64,000 bases of DNA from Paraburkholderia rhynchosiae (GTDB lineage Bacteria; Pseudomonadota; Gammaproteobacteria; Burkholderiales; Burkholderiaceae). Where the stretch lies: the NCBI RefSeq assembly GCF_002879865.1, contig NZ_PNXY01000006.1, positions 186,001 through 250,000 on the forward strand, read 5' to 3'. The notes beneath the pieces are model-generated. The model was given only the letters and a program-made list of their open reading frames with translations, ran no database searches and was not told the origin of the DNA. Positions 16,201 through 28,243 of the stretch are shown piece after piece. Made by a program: the position numbers and the translations under genes. Numbering within the stretch: position 1 is the first letter of the stretch; the number at the start of each line of letters is the position of its first letter.

Positions 16201-19200
16201 ATGCTCAAACTTGAAGAAATCAAGAACAACGCAGTCATCTCAGGCATTGAACCCGGGCATGTGGTGAGAATTGTCACAACGGAGCCCGTTGGCGACAATG
16301 CACTCACGGTCTATTACAAGACCTCGGACGGTAAGCTGATGGAGCGGATGCTGTTCCGTACCGACGAGGCGAATTTGTCGCTGGCCGAGGCAGGCCGTCC
16401 GTGGGCGTTTGATGCCCCAGGCGAAGAATTCAAACTCGCGGCCGAAGCCTACCGGATCAGTCTGGCTCACCTGTTTGATCCGATGATGGCCGTCCACACG
16501 TCCAACGTCGAGCCGCTTCCGCACCAGATCACGGCGGTGTACGAGTCGATGCTGCCACGTCAACCGCTGCGATATGTGTTGGCCGACGACCCGGGGGCAG
16601 GCAAGACCATTATGGCAGGGTTATTCATTCGCGAGCTGCTTATGCGGGCCGACGCTAAGCGTGTGCTGATCGTTGCACCCGGCAGTCTGGTCGAGCAGTG
16701 GCAAGACGAAATGTTCGAGAAATTCGGCCTGTCCTTCACGCTGTTTTCGCGCGATCAGGTCGAGCAGTCGCGCAGCGGCAACCCTTTCGACGACATCGAC
16801 CTTATGGTTGCCCGGGTCGATCAGTTGTCCCGCAACGAAGACCTCCAAGAAAAACTGCGCCTCTCGCGCTGGGACCTGATCGTCGTAGATGAAGCGCACA
16901 AGCTCTCGGCTAGTTACTTCGGCAACAAGGTCAACAAGACAAGGCGCTTCCAGCTTGGTGAATTGCTGGGTTCGACTACCCGCCACTTCCTGCTGATGAC
17001 CGCTACCCCACACAACGGCAAGGAGGAGGATTTCCAGCTGTTCATGTCCTTGCTGGACTCCGACCGCTTCTACGGCAAGTTTCGCGATGGCGCGCACAAG
17101 GTCGATGTCTCCGATCTGATGCGCCGGATGGTCAAGGAAGACATGCTGCGCTTCGACGGCACGCGTCTTTTTCCGGAGCGCCGTGCCTACACGCTCAATT
17201 ACAAACTGTCTGATCTTGAGGGCGCCCTGTACGCCGCCGTCACCGAGTACGTGAAGGAGGAAATGAACCGCGCGGATCAACTCCAGGACGGAGCACGCAA
17301 GGGCACGGTGGGTTTCGCGCTGACTACGTTACAGCGCCGTCTGGCCTCCAGCCCGGAAGCCATTTATCAGTCACTCAAGCGTCGTCGTCACAAACTCAAA
17401 CGCCGCGTCGAAGAGGAAAAACTGCGCCAGCGCGGCCAGTCTCTGGCCGAGACCCTAAGCCCTAACAGCTCGAACAACATCCCTGAAGACATTTGGGAGT
17501 CGGCCGACGTGCTCTCGCCGGAAGACTACGAGAATTTCGAAGAGTCCGTGGTTGATCAGGCCACCGCAGCACAGACGATCCAGGAGCTCGAGGCTGAAAT
17601 TATCAGTCTCGAAGCCTTGGAGGAACAGGCGCGGCAGGTTGTCCACTCCGAGCAAGACCGCAAATGGGACGAACTGTCCAAACTGCTGCAGAACACACCC
17701 GAGATGCATGACGCCGATGGCCGTCAGCGCAAGCTCATCATCTTCACCGAGCACAGAGACACGCTGAATTACCTTGCCGTCAAAATCCGCGGCCTGATTG
17801 GCAACGACGAGTCCGTGGTCGTGATCCATGGCGGCGTCAAGCGTGAGGAGCGGCGCAAGGCGCAGGAGCTGTTCCGCAACGATCCCGCCGTCCGTGTGTT
17901 GCTGGCCACCGATGCGGCGGGCGAAGGTGTGAACCTCCAAAACGCAAACCTGATGGTCAACTACGACCTACCCTGGAATCCCAACCGCCTGGAGCAGCGC
18001 TTCGGCCGGATTCATCGCATTGGCCAGACAGAGGTATGCCATTTGTGGAATATGGTGGCCTCCGAGACCCGCGAGGGTGACGTGTTTCAGCGCCTGTTCG
18101 AAAAGCTGGAAGTGGAACGTGATGCGCTGGGTGGACGCGTGTTCGATATCCTGGGCGAGGTGTTCGAAGAGAGGAGCCTGAAGGACTTACTGATCGAAGC
18201 CATCCGCTATGGTGCAGACCCAGAGGTCCGTGCCCGGCTCTTGCACCGAGTGGAGGGCGCGCTTGACACTCAACACCTCGAAACCATTATCAAGCGCAAT
18301 GCTCTATGCGAAGAGGTGATGGACGAGCGCCGCCTGTTCGCCGTCAAGGAAGAAATGGAAAAGGCCGAAGCCCGCAAGCTTCAACCGTACTTCATGCGAT
18401 CCTTCTTCAATCAAGCATTCCAGCAACTTGGTGGCGATCTGCGCCCCCGCGAACAGGGCCGCTACGAGATTACCCACGTTCCGGCCAATATCCGCGAGCG
18501 TGACCGCCAGATCACAGGACGCGATCGCCGCAATGCAGACCCTGTCCTGCGCCGCTACGAGCGTGTTTGCTTCGAGAAGCAGTACGTGCGTCTCACTGAC
18601 CGCATTGGTGCCCCGATGGCCAGTCTGATGCATCCGGGCCATCCGCTGATGCAGTCGGTCACTGACCTCGTGATGGAGCAGCACCGAAGCAAGCTTAAAC
18701 AGGGCGCGGTTCTGGTCGACCTCGGCGACATGGGCATCACACCCAAGGTGATGTTGATCATCGACCATTCAGTGAAGGAAGGTGCCGACTCGACCCATGT
18801 CGTCTCCCGCCGAATGCAATTTGTCGAGATCGACCCGCAGGGCTGCGCTATCAATGCAGGCTGGGCTCCTCATCTTGATCTGGAACCAATCGGGAAGCCC
18901 GACGCGGCCTTGATCGAGGACGTTCTGGACGCGCCGTGGATCACGCAGAACCTTGAGCAGGTTGCTCTGGCCCACGCCTCTATGCACCTTGTTCCGGAAC
19001 ACTTCGATGAGGTACGCAGTCGGCGTGAAAAAAACGTGGACAAGACGCTTGCCGCTGTTCATGAACGTCTGGTCAAGGAGATTAACTACTGGTCGGACCG
19101 CTACATAAAGTTAAAGGAGGACATTGCGGCGGGCAAGGACGTCCGTCTCACGCTGGAAAACGTTCGCCGCACGATTGACGACCTGACCGCGCGCCGCGAG

Positions 19201-19728
19201 TCACGCGAGAAAGAACTGCTGGCGATGCGCCACGTCATCTCGGCCACGCCGGTAGTGGTCGGCGGTGCGCTGGTGATTCCGGCTGGTCTGCTGGCACAGC
19301 GCAAGGGCGCGCCGGGCTGGACTGCCAACGCGGACGCGCGGGCGCGCGTGGAGTGGGTAGCGATGAAGGCGGTGATGGACGCCGAGCGCGCTCTTGGCCA
19401 TGAAGTCATCGATGTCTCTGCGCAGAAATGCGGATGGGACGTGACCAGTCAGCCGAAAGCGCTGGACGGAAAGATTCCGCCGTCGCGCCATATCGAGGTC
19501 AAAGGCCGCGCCAAGGGCAACAGAACAGTCACCGTCACCCGCAACGAAATCCTTTACGGACTGAACCAGCAGGACAAGTTCATTCTAGCCCTTGTTTTGG
19601 TCGACGGCGATCAGCACGAGGGGCCGTTCTACGTGACCAAGCCTTTTACCCAAGAGCCGGATTGGGCCGTCACCAGCATCAATCTTGATCTCGACCAGTT
19701 GCTTGCAAGGGCGGAGCGTGCACTATGA
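16201..19728 (+). CDS. SNF2-family helicase with C-terminal DUF3883 nuclease-like domain
   Basis: 1175 residues. Helicase motifs are GAGKT (132-136), DEAH (230-233), MTATPHNGK, and the C-terminal helicase lobe with [24 protein letters not shown] and [11 protein letters not shown] long linker region follows. The last about 130 residues match DUF3883 (NO VEIN-type), with GWDVTS (Asp near 1080) and IEVKGR (Glu1099, Lys1101). These form a PD-(D/E)xK-like signature, so a DNA-cutting role is possible. A GGAGAG ribosome binding site precedes the ATG. Its stop overlaps the start of the next gene by 4 bases (ATGA). SNF2 proteins of this kind act as DNA translocases in DISARM and related systems; no drmA or drmB is present here. 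Confidence 0.88.
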   Translation: MLKLEEIKNNAVISGIEPGHVVRIVTTEPVGDNALTVYYKTSDGKLMERMLFRTDEANLSLAEAGRPWAFDAPGEEFKLAAEAYRISLAHLFDPMMAVHTSNVEPLPHQITAVYESMLPRQPLRYVLADDPGAGKTIMAGLFIRELLMRADAKRVLIVAPGSLVEQWQDEMFEKFGLSFTLFSRDQVEQSRSGNPFDDIDLMVARVDQLSRNEDLQEKLRLSRWDLIVVDEAHKLSASYFGNKVNKTRRFQLGELLGSTTRHFLLMTATPHNGKEEDFQLFMSLLDSDRFYGKFRDGAHKVDVSDLMRRMVKEDMLRFDGTRLFPERRAYTLNYKLSDLEGALYAAVTEYVKEEMNRADQLQDGARKGTVGFALTTLQRRLASSPEAIYQSLKRRRHKLKRRVEEEKLRQRGQSLAETLSPNSSNNIPEDIWESADVLSPEDYENFEESVVDQATAAQTIQELEAEIISLEALEEQARQVVHSEQDRKWDELSKLLQNTPEMHDADGRQRKLIIFTEHRDTLNYLAVKIRGLIGNDESVVVIHGGVKREERRKAQELFRNDPAVRVLLATDAAGEGVNLQNANLMVNYDLPWNPNRLEQRFGRIHRIGQTEVCHLWNMVASETREGDVFQRLFEKLEVERDALGGRVFDILGEVFEERSLKDLLIEAIRYGADPEVRARLLHRVEGALDTQHLETIIKRNALCEEVMDERRLFAVKEEMEKAEARKLQPYFMRSFFNQAFQQLGGDLRPREQGRYEITHVPANIRERDRQITGRDRRNADPVLRRYERVCFEKQYVRLTDRIGAPMASLMHPGHPLMQSVTDLVMEQHRSKLKQGAVLVDLGDMGITPKVMLIIDHSVKEGADSTHVVSRRMQFVEIDPQGCAINAGWAPHLDLEPIGKPDAALIEDVLDAPWITQNLEQVALAHASMHLVPEHFDEVRSRREKNVDKTLAAVHERLVKEINYWSDRYIKLKEDIAAGKDVRLTLENVRRTIDDLTARRESREKELLAMRHVISATPVVVGGALVIPAGLLAQRKGAPGWTANADARARVEWVAMKAVMDAERALGHEVIDVSAQKCGWDVTSQPKALDGKIPPSRHIEVKGRAKGNRTVTVTRNEILYGLNQQDKFILALVLVDGDQHEGPFYVTKPFTQEPDWAVTSINLDLDQLLARAERAL

Positions 19729-20777
19729 ATCAACAGGACATCTTCGACTCGCTGGCCCGAAATGCGTTCGATTTTCTGGAACGCGGAATCGAAGAGTTCG
19801 ACAAGGCGCCCAAGTACTCTGTAATCCATTTCTGCGCTGCGGTGGAGATGCTGCTTAAGGCTCGGCTGATGAGGGAGCACTGGTCGCTGATCGTCTCCAA
19901 GCCCGAACAAGCCAACCTCGCCAAGTTCATGGCTGGGGACTTTGCCTCGGTCACTATGGATGAGGCCCGAGCGCGCATTCGTGATATCGCGGGCGAGGAC
20001 ATCGCGGACGATGCGTTCAATAGCTTTCGAACCCTAGCGAATCATCGCAACAAGATGATCCATTTCTTCCACGCCGACGTCGACGGCGACGGCCAAGCCA
20101 AAGCGCAGATCGTTGCCGAGCACTGCCGCTCTTGGTTTCACCTCCACAGACTGTTGAATCGGTGGGACGCCTACTTTCATGGCTTCAGTGCGGAAATCAC
20201 ACGAGCTGACCGCTCGATGAAGGGGCATCGAAAGTACCTGAGCACGAAATTCAAGGCCCTCAAGCCCGAGTTGGACGCAGCGCGTAGCGCTGGCAGCAAG
20301 CCGAAAGCCTGCAGCGCTTGCGGTTTCAAGGCGGCGATACCCGATGCCTTCGACGACCAGATTGCATCGCTACTCTGTTTGGTGTGCGATCACACCGAGA
20401 CCCAAGTCGAGATCGATTGCCCGCACTGCAATCAACCTGTCGTCATCGCGAACGAAGGCTACGCGGTGTGTGAGCACTGTGGTGGCGCAATCGAACCCGA
20501 ACACTTGGCGGATACTTTGACCGATCACGCTGCGGTGCACATCGGTATCGCAGACGGGGACGACCGCTGGGAACCTGCCAACTGCGGAACCTGCGATGGA
20601 TACCACACCGTCGTCAGACGCGGCGACATCTACTTTTGCGTCAACTGCTTCGATACGAGCGATCACGTCGAGCAGTGCGAGTGGTGCAACGAGCCGAACA
20701 CCGGCGATATGGAACACAGTTACTCGACAGGCTGCAGCCATTGTGATGGCAAGGTGGGCTGGGAGAAGGACGATTAA
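19725..20777 (+). CDS. HEPN-like domain fused to a multi-zinc-ribbon region
   Basis: 350 residues. The N-terminal 170 are helical and carry RNKMIH (R108 and H113, Rx4H), the HEPN catalytic pattern, preceded by a [13 protein letters not shown] helix. The C-terminal half holds eight CxxC pairs (cysteines at 196/199, 218/221, 232/235, 249/252, 287/290, 305/308, 318/321 and 337/340), enough for four zinc ribbons. I know of no named family with this exact combination. It overlaps the helicase by 4 bases, and its TAA is immediately followed by the methyltransferase ATG, so it is a translationally coupled member of the operon. A role as RNA-cleaving effector with a zinc-ribbon sensor is inferred, not shown. 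Confidence 0.72.
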   Translation: MNQQDIFDSLARNAFDFLERGIEEFDKAPKYSVIHFCAAVEMLLKARLMREHWSLIVSKPEQANLAKFMAGDFASVTMDEARARIRDIAGEDIADDAFNSFRTLANHRNKMIHFFHADVDGDGQAKAQIVAEHCRSWFHLHRLLNRWDAYFHGFSAEITRADRSMKGHRKYLSTKFKALKPELDAARSAGSKPKACSACGFKAAIPDAFDDQIASLLCLVCDHTETQVEIDCPHCNQPVVIANEGYAVCEHCGGAIEPEHLADTLTDHAAVHIGIADGDDRWEPANCGTCDGYHTVVRRGDIYFCVNCFDTSDHVEQCEWCNEPNTGDMEHSYSTGCSHCDGKVGWEKDD

Positions 20778-23678
20778 ATGAACATCAAAACACCAAAAAA
20801 GCTGATTGAAGTTGCACTACCTCTTGATGCCATCAATACCGCCGCGGCCCGGGAAAAGTCGATCCGCCACGGCCATCCTTCGACTCTGCATCTGTGGTGG
20901 GCGCGCCGTCCATTGGCAGCGGCGCGGGCGGTCATCTTTGCGCAGATGGTCAATGACCCGGGCTACCAGCAAGGTAGCGGTTTCCGGTACGGTGTGAATA
21001 AGGAAAAGGCCGCCATCGAGCGCGAACGGCTGTTCAAGATCATCGAAGACCTCGTGCAATGGGAGAACACCAACAACGAGGAGGTGCTCGCGCGTGCGCG
21101 GGCGGAAATTCGGCGCAGTTGGCGCGAAACCTGCGAGCTCAACAAGGGACACCCGCAAGCAGCTGAACTATTCGACCCTGAAAGGCTGCCTGCATCCCAC
21201 GATCCGTTTGCCGGGGGAGGCGCGATTCCTCTTGAGGCACAGCGCTTGGGGCTGGAAAGCTACGCCTCAGACCTCAACCCCGTGGCGGTGACGATCAACA
21301 AGGCCATGATCGAGATTCCGCCGAAGTTCGCGGGACGACCACCAGTCGGGCCGATTCCTTCTGATCAAAAACAACAGGAACTCCACCAGGATTGGTCAGC
21401 AACCAGGGGGCTTGCTGAAGACATTCGGCGCTACGGCGCATGGATGCGAGCCGAAGCGGCGAAACGCATTGGGCATCTCTATCCGAAAGTAAGGATAACA
21501 GAGGAGATGGCCGCCGAACGACCCGATCTGAAAGAGTTGGTTGATCGGGAGCTTACCGTAATCGCATGGTTGTGGACACGGACTATTAAGTGTGCGAACC
21601 CGGCATGTGGCGAAACAATGCCTCTACTATCTTCTTTCGTGCTCTCGTCAAAAGAAGGGGCTGAAGCTTACTTGGTACCAAGCGTACAGCGCCAGGGGCA
21701 GCTCAACCTTGACGTTTCGCGGACGTTTCCGACTGAACTTGGGGACCCGGCTAAAGGTTTCAAGCGCGGAATGTCTGGAATATTTGAATGCGCACACTGC
21801 AAGACTGTCACAACGCGCAATTACACGGCCGAGCAGAGTCTGGAAGTCGGTCTGGGGTCGATGCCTACCGCCCTTGTTTGTGAAGGCAAGAATGGCCGAA
21901 TCTACCTTCCAGCTCGTTATTCGAATGGAGTCCAAGCGATCCCGGATGTTGATCTCGCAGGACTTGATATCAAACTCGCTGAGAATCCGCGCGATGTATG
22001 GTGTAGGAATTTCGGGCTGCTGACACCTTCGCAACTTTTCACGCCTCGCCAGCTCTATGCCCTTGTTACCTTCTCGAGTCTAGTGGACGAAGCAATTGCG
22101 AAATGTAGAGGAGACGCTCGTGATGCAGGTGTTCCTGGCGATGAAAGTGGACTCGAGGCGGGAGGTTCGGGTGCTAACGCATACGCGGAGGCAGTCGGGG
22201 TTTATCTTGCATTGGCAGTTGGCAAGTTCGCCGATAACGCGTCGTCGTTGTGCTCGTGGCACTCGGGTGCAGCACACCAAAAAATCCGCGCTACATTCGG
22301 CCGACAAGCTCTTCCAATGACATGGGATTACGCTGAAGGCAATCCTCTTTCTGATTCAACAGGCAATTTCTTCCGGCAGATCGAGCTGATCCAAACCGTT
22401 TGCGAAAAATCTCTTGGAAATGCAAGTGCAGAAGGGATTGCGATACAGGCAGATGCCCAGAGCCAAGCAATTAGCAGTGGCAAGGTGATCTCAACTGATC
22501 CGCCGTACTATGACAATATCGGATATGCCGATCTTTCGGACTATTTCTACGTCTGGCTCCGCCGAAGCCTAAGGCCGGTATTCCCTGCTCTCTATGCAAC
22601 GCTTGCAGCCCCGAAAGGGGAAGAACTGATAGCCGCTCCGTATCGCCATGGCGGCAAAGAGCAAGCCGAGGCATTCTTCTTAGAGGGGATGACCCGTGCG
22701 ATGCACAACTTGGCTGAACAAGCGCATCCAGCCTTCCCAGTCACGATCTACTATGCCTTCAAGCAGAGCGAGACCAAAGGTGATGCCGGTACTTCAAGCA
22801 CGGGCTGGGAAACCTTCCTCGAAGCGGTAATCAAGGCCGGTTTTGGGCTTACAGGCACATGGCCGATCCGGACCGAACTTGGAAATCGGATGGTCGGCGC
22901 TGGAACTAACGCTCTCGCATCCAGCATCGTTCTCGTCTGCCGAAAACGTGCATCAGATGCACCTACGGTAAGCCGGCGTGAATTCATCCGCGAGTTGAAC
23001 TCGGTGCTACCTGAAGCGCTCGACGAGATGACCCGTGGAGGGGTGAACTCGCCGGTAGCGCCTGTGGATTTGTCGCAAGCCATCATTGGCCCGGGCATGG
23101 CGATCTTTAGTCAGTATGCCGCTGTGCTGGAGGCAGACGGAGCACCGATGCGCGTGAAGACCGCGCTGCAACTAATCAACCGCTTCTTGGGCGAAGACGA
23201 TTTTGACCACGACACCCAGTTTTGTCTCCATTGGTTTGAGCAGCAAGGCTGGGCGATAGGCAAGTTCGGGGAGGCGGACGTGCTTGCCCGCGCGAAGGGG
23301 ACCAGCGTTGGCGGACTGCAGGTCTCCGGTGTTGTGGAGTCAAGTAAGGGCCAGGTACGTCTGCTACGTTGGGCGGAATTGCCAAAAGATTGGTCGCCCG
23401 AGACCGACATCCGCACGCCCGAGTGGGAGGCTCTGCATCAAATGATTCGCGCGCTTAATCAGGATGGGGAGTTCGCCGCTGGCGCTCTCCTCGCTCGCAT
23501 GCCCGCCCGCGCCGAATCGATTCGCGCGCTGGCTTACCGCCTCTACACCCTTTGCGAACGCAAGGGCTGGGCTGAAGATGCACGTGCCTATAACGAGCTC
23601 GTTGCAGCGTGGTCTGGCATCGAACAAGCATCGGCAGATGCGGGCATTGTTGGCTCGCAACCGCAACTGGACATTTGA
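20778..23678 (+). CDS. DUF1156 DNA methyltransferase
   Basis: 966 residues. The N-terminus is the DUF1156 module ([26 protein letters not shown], then [15 protein letters not shown]). The SAM-binding motif I reads [10 protein letters not shown] (142-150). The catalytic motif IV is DPPY (574-577), followed by [19 protein letters not shown]. This pattern is typical of amino-group (N6-adenine or N4-cytosine) methyltransferases. In this family the DUF1156 and methylase parts are fused, with a long insert between motifs. Its start directly abuts the previous stop. It probably marks self DNA, or acts with the helicase and ATPase on non-self DNA. GC is lower in the middle third (about 21.5-22.5 kb), suggesting a mosaic origin. 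Confidence 0.9.
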   Translation: MNIKTPKKLIEVALPLDAINTAAAREKSIRHGHPSTLHLWWARRPLAAARAVIFAQMVNDPGYQQGSGFRYGVNKEKAAIERERLFKIIEDLVQWENTNNEEVLARARAEIRRSWRETCELNKGHPQAAELFDPERLPASHDPFAGGGAIPLEAQRLGLESYASDLNPVAVTINKAMIEIPPKFAGRPPVGPIPSDQKQQELHQDWSATRGLAEDIRRYGAWMRAEAAKRIGHLYPKVRITEEMAAERPDLKELVDRELTVIAWLWTRTIKCANPACGETMPLLSSFVLSSKEGAEAYLVPSVQRQGQLNLDVSRTFPTELGDPAKGFKRGMSGIFECAHCKTVTTRNYTAEQSLEVGLGSMPTALVCEGKNGRIYLPARYSNGVQAIPDVDLAGLDIKLAENPRDVWCRNFGLLTPSQLFTPRQLYALVTFSSLVDEAIAKCRGDARDAGVPGDESGLEAGGSGANAYAEAVGVYLALAVGKFADNASSLCSWHSGAAHQKIRATFGRQALPMTWDYAEGNPLSDSTGNFFRQIELIQTVCEKSLGNASAEGIAIQADAQSQAISSGKVISTDPPYYDNIGYADLSDYFYVWLRRSLRPVFPALYATLAAPKGEELIAAPYRHGGKEQAEAFFLEGMTRAMHNLAEQAHPAFPVTIYYAFKQSETKGDAGTSSTGWETFLEAVIKAGFGLTGTWPIRTELGNRMVGAGTNALASSIVLVCRKRASDAPTVSRREFIRELNSVLPEALDEMTRGGVNSPVAPVDLSQAIIGPGMAIFSQYAAVLEADGAPMRVKTALQLINRFLGEDDFDHDTQFCLHWFEQQGWAIGKFGEADVLARAKGTSVGGLQVSGVVESSKGQVRLLRWAELPKDWSPETDIRTPEWEALHQMIRALNQDGEFAAGALLARMPARAESIRALAYRLYTLCERKGWAEDARAYNELVAAWSGIEQASADAGIVGSQPQLDI

Positions 23679-23693
23679 ACGGGGGAATATAAG

Positions 23694-26525
23694 ATGAGTC
23701 TCAAACCGTGGCGTGAGATTGCCGTCCCGCATGAAGATGTCCTGAAGGGTACATTTCAGCAAGCCGAGTTCGCAGCCGACCTATCTCGAGTTCATGAGGG
23801 TTCGGCAACGGTCGAGTACCAGAATCCGACGCTGTTCTTCCAGCGCACTTTCATCACCGAAGGAATGCGCCTCCTGCTCGATTCGGTGGTCAAGCGCTTG
23901 TCTGGCAAGGGGGGCGACCCGGTGATTCAGCTGCAGACCGCTTTCGGCGGGGGCAAGACTCATACGATGCTGGCCGTCTATCACATAGCTAACGGTGAAT
24001 CTCCGGCCAGTAATCTGCCCGGAATCCCCGCCATTCTTGATGCTGCGGGCGTCACGGAACTGCCACGCGCACGGATCGCTGTGCTGGACGGCATCAAGTC
24101 GTCGCCGAACCAACCTGTAATTCGCAATGGGCAACCCATTCGTACCCTGTGGGGCGATCTCGCATGGCAGTTGGGCAGCGCCGAAGGCTACTCCTTGGTC
24201 GCCGACGCCGATGCATCGGGCACATCACCGGGCAAGGCGGTGTTGGAAACGCTGCTCAGTCGGTACGCGCCCTGCGTAATCCTGATCGACGAGTTGGTGG
24301 CCTATGTACGCCAGTTCGAGGAGGGCAAGACGCTGACCGGCGGCAGCTTTGATTCGAATCTGAGCTTTGTGCAGGCGCTGACCGAAGCGTTGAAGGCTGT
24401 GCCTACGGCTGTACTGCTGGCCTCGTTGCCCGAATCTGACAAAGAAGCGGGCAGCCAGCGCGGCGTCAAAGCACTTGCCTCCCTGTCACATTATTTTGGT
24501 CGCATTCAGTCGCTATGGAAGCCAGTGGGCACAGATGAAGCATTTGAGATCGTCCGCCGCCGCCTATTCACGAGCATCAACGACAAGCTGGCAGCGGAAT
24601 CCGTATGTCGGGCGTTCGCCGACTACTACACGGCGAATAGCGAAGACTTCCCGCGTGAGACGCAGGAGAGCCGCTACTTTGAGCGCTTGATGCATGCCTA
24701 CCCGATCCACCCGGAGGTGTTTAACCGTCTTTACGAAGACTGGTCGTCGCTCGACAACTTCCAGCGCACCCGTGGCGTGCTGAAGTTGATGGCGAAGGTC
24801 ATCCATCGGCTATGGAAGGACAACGACAAAGACCCGTTGATCATGCCGGGCAGTTTCCCACTGCAGGACGCCGACACGCGGAACGAGATGATCTACTACC
24901 TGCCACAGGGCTGGGACCCGGTCGTCGAGCGTGATGTTGATGGCGAGCGGGCCGAAACCACAGAGATCGAGAACCGCGACACACGCCTTGGTAGCGTGCA
25001 AGCCTGCCGCCGCTCAGCACGAGCGATCTTTCTGGGCAGCGCGCCAAGCACCGCCAACCAGATGGTGCGTGGCATTGAGCTGGAGCGCATCGCTCTGGGT
25101 GTCGCGCAGCCGGGACAGCAGGTTGGCATCTACAAGGATGCCCTGCGTCGTTTGGGCGACCGCCTTCACTATTTGAACAGTGGCAACAATCGCTTCTGGT
25201 TCGATACTCGACCAAACCTGCGCCGCGAGATGGAGGATCGCAAACGCCGCTTCCAAGACAAGGAGGACGTGTTCCCCGCCATCCGTGACCGTGTGCAAAA
25301 GACCTTTGCCAGCGGAGTTTTCGGCGGCATCCACATTTTCACGGCGAGCAGCGACGTCCCCGACGACTGGCAATTGCGCCTAGTGGTGCTGCCGCCCGAC
25401 TCGGCGTTCAGCCGGAGCGGCCAAAGCCTTGCCATCGATCGCGCCGCCGAGATTCTGAAGACCCGCGGCGACCAGCCGCGCTTCAAACAGAACCGGTTGA
25501 TCTTCCTAGCCGCCGACTACGATAGCGTGAGCCGACTGAAGGATCAGGTGCGTTCGACCCTTGCATGGCAGTCTATCGTGAGTGACATCAAGGAGATGAA
25601 GCTCAATCTCGATCAGTTCCAGTCGCGGCAGGCAAGCAAGAGCCTTGATGATGCCAACGAGGCCCTGCGTCGGATGATCCGTGAGACGTACAAGTGGATG
25701 GTCGCGCCAATGCAGGAAGCGCGTCCAGGCAAGGGGCTGTCCGACATCCAATGGGAGCATTTCCCGGTCAACTCGGGAGCCCAGAATCTGTCTCAGGAAA
25801 TCGAGCGCGTGCTTAAGGAGAACGAACTCCTGATTACGCAATGGGCTCCCATTCACTTGGCCACTGTTCTCAAGAACTGGTTCTGGAAAGACGAAGTTAA
25901 GGAAGCCAATGCAATCAACGTGTGGCAACAGAGTTGCCAGCAGCTATACCTGCCGCGGCTGAAAGATGACACGGTATTTCAAGCGACGTTGGCGGCAGGC
26001 GCTGTTAGTCGAGATTTTTTCGGCTTTGCGTACGGCAAGGAAGGTGACAACTATCTTGGCTTCAGCTACGGCAAGAACACTTCGCTGATCATGGATTCCT
26101 CGCTGCAGCTGATCGAACCCATTACTGCGGCAGCATATCTGGAAGTTGAGCGAGCTACCGAGGAAGCCGCGCGAGCGAATCCGAGTGATGCGGCCACAGG
26201 TACCACTGAGCCCGGCCGCGGTGAGACACCGCGCGCCTTCGATTCGGCCAAGCCAACCTACCGACCTGGCGGAGACGCCGCTCCGCAGGTTGTCAAGAAG
26301 CAGTTCTACGGCAGCATTGAGCTTGACGCCATCCAAGCCAAGAAGCAGTTTGCCGATCTCGTCGATGAAGTAGTCCTGCAATTTACTTCCCGTCCCGGCG
26401 TGAAGGTCAAGATCGCTATCGAGATTCAGGCAGACGCGACCATCGGCTTTGACGATAGCTTGCAGCGTGCTGTGAAAGAGAACTGCAACGTGCTTCGGTT
26501 TAAGAGCGCGGAATTCGAGGAGTAG
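23694..26525 (+). CDS. DUF499 (AAA) ATPase, last gene of the defence operon
   Basis: 943 residues. It starts with the DUF499 opening ([20 protein letters not shown]). Walker A is GGGKTH (85-90) and Walker B has D199-E200 in VILIDEL. DUF499 proteins are large P-loop ATPases repeatedly found beside DUF1156 methyltransferases and SNF2 helicases in defence islands. I recall that such a helicase-methylase-ATPase set is listed as a candidate system named Hma, but this cannot be checked here. It lies 15 bases after the methyltransferase, with a GGGGGAATA ribosome binding site. The C-terminal 100 residues hold a flexible Pro/Ala/Gly-rich linker, then a small domain (about 870-943). Confidence 0.88.
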   Translation: MSLKPWREIAVPHEDVLKGTFQQAEFAADLSRVHEGSATVEYQNPTLFFQRTFITEGMRLLLDSVVKRLSGKGGDPVIQLQTAFGGGKTHTMLAVYHIANGESPASNLPGIPAILDAAGVTELPRARIAVLDGIKSSPNQPVIRNGQPIRTLWGDLAWQLGSAEGYSLVADADASGTSPGKAVLETLLSRYAPCVILIDELVAYVRQFEEGKTLTGGSFDSNLSFVQALTEALKAVPTAVLLASLPESDKEAGSQRGVKALASLSHYFGRIQSLWKPVGTDEAFEIVRRRLFTSINDKLAAESVCRAFADYYTANSEDFPRETQESRYFERLMHAYPIHPEVFNRLYEDWSSLDNFQRTRGVLKLMAKVIHRLWKDNDKDPLIMPGSFPLQDADTRNEMIYYLPQGWDPVVERDVDGERAETTEIENRDTRLGSVQACRRSARAIFLGSAPSTANQMVRGIELERIALGVAQPGQQVGIYKDALRRLGDRLHYLNSGNNRFWFDTRPNLRREMEDRKRRFQDKEDVFPAIRDRVQKTFASGVFGGIHIFTASSDVPDDWQLRLVVLPPDSAFSRSGQSLAIDRAAEILKTRGDQPRFKQNRLIFLAADYDSVSRLKDQVRSTLAWQSIVSDIKEMKLNLDQFQSRQASKSLDDANEALRRMIRETYKWMVAPMQEARPGKGLSDIQWEHFPVNSGAQNLSQEIERVLKENELLITQWAPIHLATVLKNWFWKDEVKEANAINVWQQSCQQLYLPRLKDDTVFQATLAAGAVSRDFFGFAYGKEGDNYLGFSYGKNTSLIMDSSLQLIEPITAAAYLEVERATEEAARANPSDAATGTTEPGRGETPRAFDSAKPTYRPGGDAAPQVVKKQFYGSIELDAIQAKKQFADLVDEVVLQFTSRPGVKVKIAIEIQADATIGFDDSLQRAVKENCNVLRFKSAEFEE

Positions 26526-27280
26526 GCGCGGTGGCCGCATACAACATTGGGCTCGGCAGATTACAGTCGGCGAAGATATTCCGAATAATTGTGTGACCGT
26601 CTGGTCGCTCACCCCGCCGACGCCAAGTGTCAACTGCAAATCGGCGCCCGGCGGCGTCGCGCCACAAGTTTCGGAGTGCCAAGCGCCTGAAATAACCAAT
26701 CCGCTTAAGAAATGAGCAAAATACACCGGTCCGGACCCCGCAACGCCACGGAAACGCCAATGTTGCGGTGCAACGTACATTACAAAACTTTCTGCTTGAG
26801 ACGTGTGGCCCTGATGGCGACCGACGGGTCGGGGCCGTTTTATTCCCTGCCCGGATCGCAAGAACCCGTCAGCGGGCCGGAAAATGGGCAGGAAAGGGAT
26901 TCCCGGTGTCGGGAGAGCGGGCGAAAGCCACTGATAAGGGCAAGCGGGTAGAAATTACCGATTTGTATTTCAATCTGCCCCTTTGTACAGTCCGGCCGGT
27001 CTGTGCTATATTTTTTCCACCATATCGGTGTTTTCGGGTGATTCTCGCCCATTTTCGGATCAGATTCCGCTCCAAGACGTCGGCCTCGCCCTTACCTGCG
27101 TGATTTTCTCCACGGCCTAAGTGCTACGCACCAACGCGCCTCGCAAATCGTACTCGCAGCATATTGACGTTCCTGAAACGCATAGCGGTAACCCCGCGTT
27201 TCGATTTTTGCCACCTGCTTAGCTTTCACCGGATATCCATCCGGGATGGTACTCGCCTCAATAATTTCGGATACCTGATC
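26526..27280. other. Gene-free region with a sigma70-like promoter
   Basis: 755 bases without a supported gene; short ORFs on both strands overlap and lack family features. A promoter-like pair TTGTAC (26983-26988) and TATATT (27007-27012) with an 18-base gap lies in the right half and reads toward the next cluster. The leader to the gene at 27281 would be about 260 bases, leaving room for an untranslated regulatory element. Confidence 0.45.
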
Positions 27281-27574
27281 ATGAATACGACAAATCCTGC
27301 ACCACTGTTCTCTCTCGGACGAACGGTAGCAACGCCCGGCGCGCTCGACCTTCTGGATCGAACCAGTACCGATAGCTCTGGCCTCTTGAACCGGCATCAG
27401 TGGGGTGATTGGGGCATCGTCTGTCCCGCCGACGCGAAGTCGAACAATCGGGCGATTACTGACGGAACTCGCATTCTCAGCGCCTACGAACTGGGCGCGG
27501 GCAAGGAAAAAATCTGGGTCATTACAGAGTCGGATAGAAGCATCAGCACGATCCTCCTGCCAAGCGAGTACTGA
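27281..27574 (+). CDS. Small conserved plasmid/island protein
   Basis: 97 residues from the ATG at 27281; the frame is open further upstream but without coding character. The sequence LFSLGRTVATPGALDLL, RHQWGDWG, ILSAYELGAGKEKIWVITESDRSISTILLPSEY follows a well-known family of small proteins carried by plasmids and integrative elements. In these, 'QWGDWG' and 'IWVITEADRSVTTILLPEEY'-like motifs are invariant; the function is unknown. It lies 3 bases before the C39-like peptidase gene and is probably cotranscribed with it. Confidence 0.8.
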   Translation: MNTTNPAPLFSLGRTVATPGALDLLDRTSTDSSGLLNRHQWGDWGIVCPADAKSNNRAITDGTRILSAYELGAGKEKIWVITESDRSISTILLPSEY

Positions 27575-27577
27575 CCC

Positions 27578-28243
27578 GTGAGCTTCGTCGTCCAGCGATT
27601 TGATCCCCGCATCCGTCCCGGACTCAACCTCGGGTCTGTCAGTTCGAAGCGCGCCGTTCATAGTCAGCAAAGCCATTGGGATTCGACATGTGCGCTGCAC
27701 TGCCTCGCGATGGCGCTGCAGATTTGCGGTCTGATTGCCGACACATCGCGCGTTGCCACGTACCGGCGGCGGCTTGAAGCCGCATTCTGGAAGAGAGCGG
27801 TCCACTACTTCTTCACAGGAGTGACGTTCCGGGAACTTGCAACGCTCATAGCAGAGCTTGAGTGCGGTCTGCGGACGAAGGTCGCAGAAAATGGTTCGCA
27901 CCGGGAAGTCATAGCATTCATTGAGCGCGAACTGGCGAGAAAGCGGCTGGTGATCTGCAGTTGGCGCGCAGTTGGTGAATCGCATAGCCACGCCGTGCTG
28001 GCGATTGGTGTCGAAGGTACCCAGCGCACTCGTCACATAGACGCCCATACCCTGCTAGTTATCGATCCGGCGGAGGGGCCACCGGCGACGATGACCCTGT
28101 GCAACGCGCGGCTCCGATACGCGGGCAGGGAACCAGGCAAGTGGCCGCGGTACGCGAAGTACGCCACGGCCAGCGCGACATATGCGGTGGTCCTGAACGG
28201 CGCAATCTCGATTGCCTCAAGCACGCCGCGAAAGTCGCCGTAG
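27578..28243 (+). CDS. C39-like papain-fold cysteine peptidase (stand-alone)
   Basis: 221 residues from a GTG start. The candidate triad is Cys38 (WDSTCALHCLAMAL), His138 (SHSHAVLAIG) and Asp163 (LLVIDPAEG), matching the order and spacing of bacteriocin-leader C39 peptidases. The ABC transporter domains of those exporters are absent. There is no signal peptide, so it acts in the cytoplasm unless carried out by a partner. It lies in a cluster with a secreted Gln-rich protein and an FtsZ-like protein. It could mature a peptide or cut a host protein; no precursor peptide with a GG leader was found nearby. The family call rests on the triad and its context. Confidence 0.65.
   Translation: MSFVVQRFDPRIRPGLNLGSVSSKRAVHSQQSHWDSTCALHCLAMALQICGLIADTSRVATYRRRLEAAFWKRAVHYFFTGVTFRELATLIAELECGLRTKVAENGSHREVIAFIERELARKRLVICSWRAVGESHSHAVLAIGVEGTQRTRHIDAHTLLVIDPAEGPPATMTLCNARLRYAGREPGKWPRYAKYATASATYAVVLNGAISIASSTPRKSP

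Noticed and set aside
16201..26525. Classification as DISARM
   Set aside because: An SNF2 helicase and a methyltransferase are present, but drmA, drmB and drmC are absent and the methylase is of the DUF1156 type.
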